Below are positions 1-5,755 of a DNA stretch of 5,755 bases, one piece after another (within the stretch, counting starts at the first letter, position 1; each line of letters starts with the position of its first letter). The position numbers were made by a program, and so were the translations under genes. This DNA comes from DATCVR01 sp036566745 (GTDB lineage Bacteria > Actinomycetota > Actinomycetes > Jiangellales > Jiangellaceae), in assembly GCA_036566745.1 (NCBI GenBank), contig DATCVR010000407.1:1-5755 (forward strand). The letters are read 5' to 3'. Under the pieces are notes generated by a model. It was given only the letters and a program-made list of their open reading frames with translations, was not told where the DNA came from and searched no databases.

Positions 1-1051
1 CATAGACCTCGGCCGGCGTGACAGCGGCGACAGGGGTGTCGGCAGTGTGGGTTCGGGGGACGGCGTCTCCGCCCGGGGCTCGTTCCTCGCCCCCACGCCC
101 GACCACACCCCAGCCGCCGTCCCCCGAACCCACACTCCCGATGCTCTCTCCCTCGGGACTCACGGTGAGGGCCTGGGCGCGCTTGCCGACGGTGGCGGCC
201 TTGGCGCGTGCCTTGCCGGTGCGCAGCCGCGGGTTGGCGTACTCGTCGATGCCGAAGTTGATCAGTGCCAGCCCGGCGCCGATCACCGCGATGGCCAACC
301 CCGGCGGGACGAACCACCACCACGCCCCGTACAGGAACGCCTGGGCGCTCTGGGCGAAGTACAGCATCGAGCCCCAGCTGGTGGTGGTCAGGCTGCCCAG
401 CCCCAGGAACGACAGCCCGGCCTCGGCGAGGATGCCGGCGATCACCGAGAACAGGAACCCCGACGCGATCAGCGGCAGCTCGTTGGGCATCACCTCGGTG
501 AAGATGATCCGCCAGCGCGACTCGCCGGTGGCCCGGGCGGCCTCGACGAAGTCGCGCCGCCGTAACGACAGAGTCTGTGCGCGCAGGACGCGCGCCGAGC
601 CGGCCCACGAGGTGATCGCGATGACGACTGCCACCGACTCCACGCCGCGACTGGGCAGGTAGCCGGTGAGCACGATCAGCAGCGGCATCCCGGGGATGAC
701 CAGGAACACCGCCGTGACCACGTAGAGCACCTCGTCGCTGACGCCACGGAAGTAGCCGCCGATGATGCCGACCAAGATCGCGATGATCTTGGCGACGATC
801 GCCGCCAGCACGCCCACCGCCATCGACACGCGTGCACCGTGCACGAACTGCGAGAAGACGTCCTCGCCGGTCTGGGTCGTTCCCATCCAGTGCTCCGCCG
901 ACGGCGGTTGCAGCAGGTCGGGGCCGCTCTGGCCGGGTGGGTACTGCGCGAGCAGCGGCCCGAACGCGGCCAGCAGCACGAAGAACACCACGATGACCAG
1001 GCCGGCTCGGACCTTGCCCGATGCCGGGAGGAACCTGCGTCCGCGCATCAT
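1..1051 (-). CDS. DppC/OppC-like ABC transporter permease, 3' end outside window
   Basis: This is the second inner-membrane permease of a peptide/oligosaccharide-type ABC importer; with the DppB-like subunit it forms the transmembrane channel. I translated it by hand: 350 codons are open from ATG 1051 to the left edge with no stop, so the gene is partial. Visible features are a hydrophobic segment at residues 17-35, the usual HWMGTTQTGEDVFSQ periplasmic stretch (54-68), further membrane spans at about 77-99, 108-130, 196-218 and 248-266, and the EAA loop that contacts the ATPase (about 168-193, EAARATG then MPNELP). The family normally ends near residue 277 (FGIDEYANPRLR). Here at least 73 more residues follow: a basic stretch, then Gly-rich sequence encoded by an inverted repeat. 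The tail may be a linker to a fused ATPase domain or simply an extension. The start is supported by AGGAGG 8 nt upstream, and it lies 3 nt after the upstream permease stop, implying one mRNA. One rare TTA codon is at 563-565. Confidence 0.9.
   Translation of the reverse strand, partial: MMRGRRFLPASGKVRAGLVIVVFFVLLAAFGPLLAQYPPGQSGPDLLQPPSAEHWMGTTQTGEDVFSQFVHGARVSMAVGVLAAIVAKIIAILVGIIGGYFRGVSDEVLYVVTAVFLVIPGMPLLIVLTGYLPSRGVESVAVVIAITSWAGSARVLRAQTLSLRRRDFVEAARATGESRWRIIFTEVMPNELPLIASGFLFSVIAGILAEAGLSFLGLGSLTTTSWGSMLYFAQSAQAFLYGAWWWFVPPGLAIAVIGAGLALINFGIDEYANPRLRTGKARAKAATVGKRAQALTVSPEGESIGSVGSGDGGWGVVGRGGEERAPGGDAVPRTHTADTPVAAVTPAEVY
39..141. repeat. Imperfect inverted repeat (27-bp arms, 49-bp centre) inside the permease frame
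   Basis: Positions 39-65 and 115-141 are reverse complements at 26 of 27 positions, including a perfect 22-bp core (44-65 against 115-136). The only mismatch is 43/137. The 49-bp centre contains a weaker inverted pair, GGGGC (75-79) with GCCCC (89-93). The whole 103-bp unit is read through in the permease frame and encodes Gly-rich sequence at about residues 304-338. It could be a short palindromic mobile or REP-like element inserted in frame, or a hairpin in the mRNA. Only one copy is visible in this window. Confidence 0.75.
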
Positions 1052-1054
1052 GTC

Positions 1055-2032
1055 CTAGGCCTCCTGCCGGGTACGGGGGTCGAGGAAGACATAGACGACG
1101 TCGGCCACCAGGTTGGCGACGATCACCGTCAGCGAGATGACCAGGAACAGGCCCTGCATCAGCGGGAAGTCCTGGTTCTGCACCGCCTGGAAGAGCGTGT
1201 AGCCCACCCCGGGGTAGTTGAAGATCACCTCGGTGAGCATCGAGCCGCCCACCACGGCGCCGAGCGAGAGCGCGAAGCTCGTCACGCTCGGCAGGATCGC
1301 GTTGCGAGCGGCGTAGCCGACCATGACGGTGCGCTCGGGCAGCCCCTTGGCCTCGGCCATCGTCACGTAGTCCTCGCCGATCACCGTGACCATCATGTTG
1401 CGCATCCCGATCACCCAGCCCGCGAAGGACGCCAGGATGATCGTGACCGCCGGCAGCAGCGCGTGGCTGAACACGGACGCGACGAAGTCCGCGTTCCAGC
1501 CCGGTTGAAGTCCGGCCGTGTAGGCACCCGACACCGGGAACCACCCGAGGTTGACCGCGAAGACCAGCACCAGGATCAGTGCCATCCAGAAGTACGGGAT
1601 CGCGTTGAGGAACGTCAGCCCCGGCAGGAAGCCGTCGGTCCAGCTGCCACGCCGCCAGGCGAACAGCACGCCGAGACCGGTGCCCAGCACGAAGCTGATG
1701 ATCGTCGTGATCCCGATCAGCCCGATCGTCCACGGCATCGCACCGGTGACGATGTCGACCACCGGCACCGGGTAGAAGCTGATCGAGAGCCCGAGATCAC
1801 CGGTGAACAGCGACGACAGGTACTCGCCGTACTGGGCGAACAGGTTCGTCTCGCTCAGCCCGTAGGCCTCGCGCAGCGCGTCGAGGGCGGCCGGGTCGAG
1901 CTGACCCTTGACCCGGTCGACCAGCACGCTGATCGGGTCGCCCGGCATGAGCCGCGGGATCAGGAAGTTCATCGTGATCGCGGCCCAGGCGATGAACAGG
2001 TAGAGCGCGAGCTTGCGCACGAGGTACCGCAT
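1055..2032 (-). CDS. DppB/OppB-like ABC transporter permease
   Basis: This is the first inner-membrane permease of the importer, 325 aa, a normal full length for the family. It has the classical N-terminal span (about 9-27, ending in FLIPRLMPGDP), a periplasmic region with GDLGLSISFYPVPV (78-91), spans at about 101-125, 141-162, 186-208, 250-272 and 290-313, and a clear EAA loop at 220-248 (EDYVTMAEAKGLPE then ARNAILP). The C-terminal FNYPGVGYTL (271-280) and YVFLDPRTR (314-322) are also family hallmarks. The SFYPVPV...MPW region is, from memory, typical of the branch serving oligosaccharide-type binding proteins, an inference that needs a tree. ATG 2032 is preceded by only a weak purine-rich site (GGGAAGGG, about 9 nt away). 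The gene lies 95 bp after the binding-protein gene, with a strong hairpin between, and its stop is 3 nt before the next permease. Confidence 0.95.
   Translation of the reverse strand: MRYLVRKLALYLFIAWAAITMNFLIPRLMPGDPISVLVDRVKGQLDPAALDALREAYGLSETNLFAQYGEYLSSLFTGDLGLSISFYPVPVVDIVTGAMPWTIGLIGITTIISFVLGTGLGVLFAWRRGSWTDGFLPGLTFLNAIPYFWMALILVLVFAVNLGWFPVSGAYTAGLQPGWNADFVASVFSHALLPAVTIILASFAGWVIGMRNMMVTVIGEDYVTMAEAKGLPERTVMVGYAARNAILPSVTSFALSLGAVVGGSMLTEVIFNYPGVGYTLFQAVQNQDFPLMQGLFLVISLTVIVANLVADVVYVFLDPRTRQEA
1060..1065 (-). promoter_or_regulatory. Ribosome binding site of the DppC-like permease
   Basis: AGGAGG on the minus strand lies 8 nt before ATG 1051, inside the last codons of the upstream permease. 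It decides between the two adjacent ATG codons (1051 and 1048) in favour of the first, and indicates translationally linked genes. Confidence 0.85.
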
Positions 2033-2050
2033 CAGGCCCCGCCCTTCCCG

Positions 2051-2085
2051 TCGGGGGCGCCCCAGGCTCCGTGGGGCGCCCCCGA
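2051..2085 (-). terminator. Strong hairpin between binding protein and permease genes (partial terminator or mRNA stabiliser)
   Basis: The arms 2051-2064 and 2072-2085 are perfect 14-bp reverse complements (TCGGGGGCGCCCCA and its partner) around a 7-nt loop, almost all G:C. No U-rich tract follows on the minus strand, so it is not a classical intrinsic terminator, though hairpins of this kind are used in high-GC actinobacteria. Lying 42 bp after the binding-protein stop and 18 bp before the permease start, it probably lets more binding protein than permease be made, by partial termination or by protecting the 3' end of the upstream message. Confidence 0.7.
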
Positions 2086-2127
2086 GATTGTGCTGACAGT
2101 CACCGATTCACCAGGTCCGGGGCGGGT

Positions 2128-3783
2128 TCAGCCCGCGGGCCGCAGCTTGCTGATCACGAGCAGGCTGTCCGGGAACTGGTACGGCGCGGGGAGCGCGTAC
2201 GGGTCGTCCTCGGTGGGCCAGCCCTCCCAGTTCTCGGTGCGGTACTGGAACCAGTTCGGGCTCTGCAACAGCGGGATGACCGGCAGCTCGTCGACCATGA
2301 TCTGCTCGAGGCCGGCGATGGCCTCCTGACGGGCCTCCTGGTCGCTGGTCGCCGCGTACTCGGCGAGGAACGCGTCGGTCTCGGGGTCGCTCCACCGGTT
2401 GTAGTTGGCGATGACGTTCGTGCCGGCCGGCTGCTCGTACTCCGAGCTCATGAACGACTTGTACATGAAGTACGGCGAGGACCCGGCGGTCGCTCCGGTG
2501 ATCGTCAGGCTGTACGTGCCGGCCGCGCGGGCGTCGACCCACGACTGGAACGACACGCCCTGCGGCTTGACCTCGATGCCCACCTCGGCGAGCTGTTCCT
2601 GCAGCAGCTTGCTGATCGACACCCAGTCGACGTAGTCCGACGGGACGGTCAGGTCCCACGACAGCCGCTGGCCGTCCGGGCTGACCCGGATGCCGTCGCT
2701 GCCCTTGGCGTAGCCCGCCTGGTCGAGCAGGGCGTTGGCGTCGTCGACGTTGCGCTCGAACTCCGCGTCGGCGTACTCGGGGTCCATGAACGACTCGAAC
2801 GCCGGCAACGGTAGGCCGGTGGGGTGGGCCGGAGGGGTGTAGCCCTGCATGGCCGTGGTCGAGAGCTGCTCGCGATCCACCGCGAGGCTGATCGCCTGGC
2901 GCAGGTCGACGTCGTCGAACGGCTTGGTCTGGTGGTTGACCAGCAGGTTCACCAGGCCCTCGCCGGGATACCAGTAGTGGTTGTGCTCGGGGTCCTTGCT
3001 GACGAAGATCTCGTCGATGTTCGCCACGAACCCGCCGGACCAGTCGAACTCGCCGTTCTGCAGCGAGGTGTTGAAGGTCTGGGTGGTCGAGGCCGGGTAC
3101 CGGACCTCCTCGACCTTGATCTCGTCGGCGTTCCAGTAGGCGTCGTTCTTGACGAACGTGTAGAGCTGGCCGGAGAACTCACCGAGGGTGAACGGGCCGG
3201 TCCCGACCGGGTCGGTGTTGAGGAACTCCGTCGGGCTCTCGGTGGAGAAGACGTGCTCGGGCACGGTGATGACGTTGCCGATGGTCGGCTCGAGCGCGAA
3301 GACCGGCGTGGCGAACGTGACCTCGACGGTCAGCTCGTCCTTCGCCACCGCCGAGACGATCGGCAGCGCTCCGGTGTTGACGGCCGGCTCGTCGCGCATC
3401 ATCTCGAAGGTGAACACGACGTCGTCGGCGTCGAACGCCTCGCCGTCGGACCACGTCACGCCCTCGCGCAGCTTCAGCGTCACGACCGTGCCGTCGGCGT
3501 TGAACTCCATCGACTCGGCCAGCCACGGCGTGCCCTCGCCGGGGTTCATCGGCGAGTAGGCGATCAGTGGCTCGTAGACCATGCCCTTGATGCCGATGTT
3601 GGCCGTGGGCGAGTACGGATTGAAGTTCTCCTGGAAGGAGTTGGCCGAGTTGGCGTGGACCGTCACCGACCGGCTGCCGCCGCCCTCGGGCTGGTCCGTA
3701 TCGCCGCCACCGCCACAGCCCGTGAGCAGCAACGCTCCCACGGAGAACCCGGCGGCGAGCTTCGCCCTACCGGAAATCGTCAT
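2128..3783 (-). CDS. Family-5 solute-binding lipoprotein of an ABC importer, oligosaccharide/peptide type
   Basis: This is the extracellular solute receptor of the importer, 551 aa and anchored by lipid to the outer face of the membrane. The signal peptide is short (RAK then a hydrophobic stretch at about 8-21) with lipobox LLTGC, placing the lipidated cysteine at residue 23, followed by a Gly/Asp/Glu-rich linker. The family signature is at about 102-127 (LKLREGVTWSDGEAFDADDV), followed by PVGTGPF and LRQAISLAVDREQL. The C-terminal NWEGWP (518-523) with DDPYA (526-530) resembles, from memory, the Thermotoga cellobiose-binding branch, so an oligosaccharide or glycoconjugate ligand is possible; a peptide cannot be excluded. 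I chose ATG 3783 over the longer frame start at 3843 because it gives a proper signal peptide and has AGGAGG 6 nt upstream. It lies 119 bp after the acetyltransferase gene, behind a direct-repeat cluster, and before the permeases, so it belongs to the same importer. Confidence 0.95.
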   Translation of the reverse strand: MTISGRAKLAAGFSVGALLLTGCGGGGDTDQPEGGGSRSVTVHANSANSFQENFNPYSPTANIGIKGMVYEPLIAYSPMNPGEGTPWLAESMEFNADGTVVTLKLREGVTWSDGEAFDADDVVFTFEMMRDEPAVNTGALPIVSAVAKDELTVEVTFATPVFALEPTIGNVITVPEHVFSTESPTEFLNTDPVGTGPFTLGEFSGQLYTFVKNDAYWNADEIKVEEVRYPASTTQTFNTSLQNGEFDWSGGFVANIDEIFVSKDPEHNHYWYPGEGLVNLLVNHQTKPFDDVDLRQAISLAVDREQLSTTAMQGYTPPAHPTGLPLPAFESFMDPEYADAEFERNVDDANALLDQAGYAKGSDGIRVSPDGQRLSWDLTVPSDYVDWVSISKLLQEQLAEVGIEVKPQGVSFQSWVDARAAGTYSLTITGATAGSSPYFMYKSFMSSEYEQPAGTNVIANYNRWSDPETDAFLAEYAATSDQEARQEAIAGLEQIMVDELPVIPLLQSPNWFQYRTENWEGWPTEDDPYALPAPYQFPDSLLVISKLRPAG

Positions 3784-3789
3784 GCTCTT

Positions 3790-3795
3790 CCTCCT
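3790..3795 (-). promoter_or_regulatory. Ribosome binding site deciding the lipoprotein start
   Basis: AGGAGG on the minus strand lies 6 nt before ATG 3783. It falls inside the longer reading frame that begins at 3843, which supports the shorter protein whose N-terminus is a lipoprotein signal. Confidence 0.85.
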
Positions 3796-3850
3796 CGTGA
3801 CACGGCCTGCGACGGGGTTCGCGGGGCCGTTCGACGTGCACAAACGGGTT

Positions 3851-3906
3851 CGGTCACGGTGCCGTGGTCACCACGTGCCGGTGGTCACGACGTGGCCGGG
3901 GGTCAC
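3851..3906 (-). repeat. Cluster of direct repeats built on GTGACC upstream of the binding-protein gene
   Basis: On the minus strand GTGACC occurs four times, at 3906-3901, 3888-3883, 3871-3866 and 3857-3852, with starts 18, 17 and 14 nt apart. The middle two are part of near-identical contiguous units, CACGTCGTGACCACCGG (3894-3878) and CACGTGGTGACCACGG (3877-3862); a shorter related unit follows (3861-3851). The first copy overlaps the acetyltransferase stop codon. Nothing here is coding except that overlap. The arrangement looks like repeated binding sites for a regulator of the transporter genes. I saw no convincing -10/-35 pair in the rest of this gap. Confidence 0.6.
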
Positions 3907-4886
3907 TGGTCGGCCGGCTCGATCTCGGCCTGCAGGACATGAAAGGTGCGGGTGACGGCGAATCCGGCGTCCACGTAGAGGCGGCCGGCCGGGCTGTCGG
4001 CGCCCGTCCACAGGAACCACGCGCTGTGTGCGCCCTCGGCACGCATCCGCGCCAGCGTGGTGTGCAGCAGGATCTTGCCGAGTCCGAGACCGCGCTGGGT
4101 GGGCGCGACCCCGAACGGTCCGAACCGTTCCATCAGGCCCCGGTAGGCGCCGTAGGTGGCGAATCCGACCACGGTGCGGTCCGGGTCACGGACCACGACC
4201 ACGCGATCCGGCCGGCCGTGCCGGACGACCGACTCGCGGATGGCCTCGCCCCAGTCCGGTGCGAGGTCGGCAGCGGCGAAGACGATGACCTCGGGCAGGT
4301 CGTCCGGCGTGGCCGGAGCGAAGGTGTAGCCCTCGCTCTCGCGCTCGAGCCGGCGTTTCGCCACGGCGTCGGGGGTGCGGTACGTGGCCAGTCCGAGGTC
4401 CATGGCCACCGGCCGGTACAGCGTGCGGAAGCCCTGCGCCTCGAGCAGCCGGAGGCCGTCGGGGTAGGCGTCCGCGTCGAGGCCGGGCAGGAAGTACGCC
4501 GGCGGGTAGCCGGAGACGTTGACCCATCGGGCGCCGCGCTCGCGCAGGAAGGCCGTGGCGCGGGTGACGAGCTCGGTGCCGATGCCCTGCCGCCGGGTGT
4601 CGGGGTGGACGGTCCCGATGGTGATCCAGCCGCCCTCGGGATCCACCGGGATGCCGGCGCCGCCTCGCCCGCGCACCGCGTAGACGAACCCGACCACGCG
4701 CGGCTCCGGGACTCCGGTCTCCTCGGCGACGATCAGCCCGTCGCGGTCGAAGTTCGGGTCGAGGAGGACGTTCTCGGTGAACCAGGCCGGAGAGACCGGA
4801 TCGGCGGGCAGGCCGGCGGCGATCAGCGTCACGATGCGATCGGCGTCGCCGGGGGCGAAGGAGCGGTAGTGCACGTCCGGTCGCAT
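3903..4886 (-). CDS. Tandem-domain GNAT-family N-acetyltransferase
   Basis: This is a cytoplasmic acetyl-CoA-dependent acyltransferase, 327 aa, about twice the length of a single GNAT domain, with two copies of the fold. Domain 1 covers about 1-145, with acetyl-CoA loop RRQGIG at 98-103 after the strand WITIGTVHPD. Domain 2 covers about 168-320, with loop RGLGLG at 265-270 after FGPFGVAP, then FLWTGADSPAGRLYVDAGF, the usual C-terminal GNAT motif. Both loops look intact, so neither copy is obviously dead. The acceptor is unknown; GNAT proteins of this layout include mycothiol synthase (MshD), but nothing here is specific to it. ATG 4886 has GAGGAG 5 nt upstream; an out-of-frame ATG at 4891 abuts that site and is ignored. 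The gene sits between a deacetylase and a solute-binding protein, suggesting a job on an imported amino sugar or amine. A promoter lies about 120 bp upstream. Confidence 0.9.
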   Translation of the reverse strand: MRPDVHYRSFAPGDADRIVTLIAAGLPADPVSPAWFTENVLLDPNFDRDGLIVAEETGVPEPRVVGFVYAVRGRGGAGIPVDPEGGWITIGTVHPDTRRQGIGTELVTRATAFLRERGARWVNVSGYPPAYFLPGLDADAYPDGLRLLEAQGFRTLYRPVAMDLGLATYRTPDAVAKRRLERESEGYTFAPATPDDLPEVIVFAAADLAPDWGEAIRESVVRHGRPDRVVVVRDPDRTVVGFATYGAYRGLMERFGPFGVAPTQRGLGLGKILLHTTLARMRAEGAHSAWFLWTGADSPAGRLYVDAGFAVTRTFHVLQAEIEPADQ

Positions 4887-4891
4887 CCCAT

Positions 4892-4897
4892 CTCCTC
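4892..4897 (-). promoter_or_regulatory. Ribosome binding site of the GNAT gene
   Basis: GAGGAG on the minus strand is 5 nt before ATG 4886 and directly abuts the palindrome at 4898-4913, so a protein or RNA structure on that palindrome could affect translation initiation. Confidence 0.75.
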
Positions 4898-4913
4898 GAC
4901 GCGGGTCCGCGTC
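4898..4913. promoter_or_regulatory. 16-bp palindrome next to the GNAT ribosome binding site (possible operator or hairpin)
   Basis: The arms GACGCGG (4898-4904) and CCGCGTC (4907-4913) are perfect reverse complements around 2 nt. As RNA this would fold as a 6-bp stem with a 4-nt loop. It lies roughly 90 nt downstream of the inferred transcription start and touches the Shine-Dalgarno site. It may be an operator for a dimeric repressor or a translational control hairpin; in GC-rich DNA a chance match is also possible. Confidence 0.4.
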
Positions 4914-5006
4914 AGCTCGGTGTCAGTTCCGGTGCCGGACCACCGGCCGTCTCGTCCCCCCGAGCAACCCCACGACACAGCGCCCGGTCATCAACTCGTG
5001 CGGATG

Positions 5007-5036
5007 AACCTAGGCAACGTTTCCGCCGCGCGTCAA
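5007..5036 (-). promoter_or_regulatory. Predicted housekeeping-type promoter for the GNAT/transporter genes
   Basis: On the minus strand TTGACG (-35, 5036-5031) is separated by 18 nt from TAGGTT (-10, 5012-5007). The -35 matches the consensus at five of six positions and the -10 has the conserved T1, A2 and T6 of actinobacterial promoters. The surrounding DNA is locally AT-richer. It starts 14 nt past the deacetylase stop, giving a leader of about 110 nt before ATG 4886. It would let the downstream genes be expressed independently of the deacetylase. Confidence 0.6.
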
Positions 5037-5049
5037 GGATTTTCAGATC

Positions 5050-5745
5050 TCATTCAAGTTTCGTTACTCGGCTACCATCGCCGCGGGACAGCGCGACGGC
5101 CCGCTCGGAGCGGGACAGGCACCCGCGCATCGTGAGCTGGGCGGCGTAGAAGTCGATGTAGCGGAATCCGTAGGTCTCGCCCCGCGCGAACGCCTGCCCC
5201 GAGATCGCGGCGTGCCAGGTCTCGAAGGCGGCTTCGGAGATCGGGGCATAGGTGTCCGCCCGGAAGCCGCGGTCGTCCTCCCAGTTCTCCGAGTAGAGGA
5301 GCCGTCCCACGCCGTGGCGGTCCCCGGCCTCGGACGCCCAGCCGGGCAGCCCGGCCAGGAAGCGGGCTCGCTCGGCGATGGTCGAGGCGTGCTCGTGGTC
5401 GGTGTGGATGCTGTGCCGCCAGTGGGCGATCAGGGTGTCCGGGCGGGATTCGCGGATCAGCCGGGCCACCCGGGCGGCCACGTCGTCGGTGGGCTCCAGG
5501 AAGCCGTCGGAGATGTCGTCGAAGACGTGGAACTCGGCCCCGATGGCTGCCGCGAACGCCTCGCCCTCGGCGATCTTCTGGGCGCGGTACTCGTCCACGC
5601 CGAGCCTCGGGTGTCCGCGCTCGCCCGGCGTCAGGGCGACCAGCACCGCCCGGCCGCCGTCGAGCACGGTCTGGGCCAGCAAGGGTCCGGCCGCGAGGTC
5701 CATGTCACCGATGTGACCTCCGACGGCCATGATCGTGCGTGCCAC
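5050..5745 (-). CDS. PIG-L/LmbE-family zinc deacetylase, N-terminus at or beyond right edge
   Basis: The PIG-L family consists mostly of cytoplasmic zinc hydrolases that remove N-acetyl groups from amino sugars (MshB, BshB and GlcNAc-PI de-N-acetylase are known members). The 231-aa frame begins at GTG 5745 and shows the family's Rossmann-like start IMAVGGHIGDMD, with likely zinc ligands H11 and D14, and the later HTDH (114-117) whose second His should be the third ligand. LTPGERGHPRLGVDEYRAQK (38-57) and RPDTLIAHWR (101-110) also fit the family. The usual AHPDD motif is here GHIGD, so the Asp that acts as general base in MshB is a Gly; function may differ. No ribosome binding site is visible before GTG 5745, and the frame stays open to the edge, so the start may lie further right; ATG 5730 is an unlikely alternative. 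Its stop lies 163 bp before the GNAT gene. Confidence 0.88.
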   Translation of the reverse strand: MARTIMAVGGHIGDMDLAAGPLLAQTVLDGGRAVLVALTPGERGHPRLGVDEYRAQKIAEGEAFAAAIGAEFHVFDDISDGFLEPTDDVAARVARLIRESRPDTLIAHWRHSIHTDHEHASTIAERARFLAGLPGWASEAGDRHGVGRLLYSENWEDDRGFRADTYAPISEAAFETWHAAISGQAFARGETYGFRYIDFYAAQLTMRGCLSRSERAVALSRGDGSRVTKLE

Positions 5746-5755
5746 GTCGTGCCAA

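Noticed and set aside
44..65. Resemblance of the arm (GGGTTCGGGGG) to a tRNA T-arm
   Set aside because: The required T-arm sequence and the rest of a cloverleaf are absent; the match is limited to GGTTCG.
2122..2136. Small inverted repeat GCGGG/CCCGC across the lipoprotein stop codon
   Set aside because: Only 5 bp in GC-rich DNA; the much stronger hairpin at 2051-2085 better explains any 3' end structure.
839..2329. A 496-codon open frame on the plus strand
   Set aside because: It is antisense to both permeases and the end of the lipoprotein gene; its protein is rich in Arg, His, Asp and Gln with no recognisable domain, typical of a shadow frame in GC-rich DNA.
3784..3843. A longer N-terminus for the lipoprotein, starting at 3843
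   Set aside because: The 20 extra residues precede a complete lipoprotein signal peptide, and the ribosome binding site at 3790-3795 lies inside them.
2824..3942. A 372-codon open frame on the plus strand
   Set aside because: It lies opposite the solute-binding lipoprotein, has low-complexity Val/Arg/Asp/Gly composition and no recognisable motif.
3864..5135. A 423-codon open frame on the plus strand
   Set aside because: It is antisense to the whole GNAT gene, crosses its promoter and leader, and shows no domain; the opposite strand has clear GNAT motifs.

Overview
The window is GC-rich with strong G/C bias at third codon positions, which points to a high-GC actinobacterium (inference from composition and gene style; no marker gene fixes the genus). 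All five supportable genes lie on the minus strand, so transcription runs from high to low coordinates. The many long plus-strand reading frames are GC-rich shadows.

In transcription order: (1) a PIG-L/LmbE-type zinc deacetylase (5050-5745, its true start possibly just outside the right edge); (2) a gap of about 160 bp with a convincing promoter and a 16-bp palindrome next to the ribosome binding site; (3) a tandem GNAT-type N-acetyltransferase (3903-4886); (4) a 119-bp gap with a cluster of direct repeats built on GTGACC; (5) a family-5 solute-binding lipoprotein (2128-3783); (6) a 95-bp gap with a perfect 14-bp-stem hairpin; (7) the first membrane permease, DppB/OppB-like (1055-2032); (8) the second permease, DppC/OppC-like (from 1051 to the left edge, no stop in the window). 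Its C-terminal extension is partly encoded by a long imperfect inverted repeat. The ATPase genes or domains that would complete the transporter are expected beyond the left edge.

Together this looks like an uptake and modification locus. The binding protein captures a solute outside the membrane and the two permeases carry it in. The C-terminal part of the binding protein (NWEGWP then DDPYA) and the permease segment SFYPVPVVDI...ALPW-like resemble, from memory, the Thermotoga cellobiose/oligosaccharide branch of the peptide-transporter superfamily more than classical dipeptide systems. With a PIG-L deacetylase and a GNAT acetyltransferase upstream, an N-acetylated sugar or glycoconjugate is a reasonable substrate hypothesis, but the sequence does not prove it. 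The points most worth a second look are the inverted-repeat element inside the permease reading frame, the repeat cluster upstream of the binding-protein gene, the GHIGD variant of the deacetylase active site, and the deacetylase/acetyltransferase pairing.
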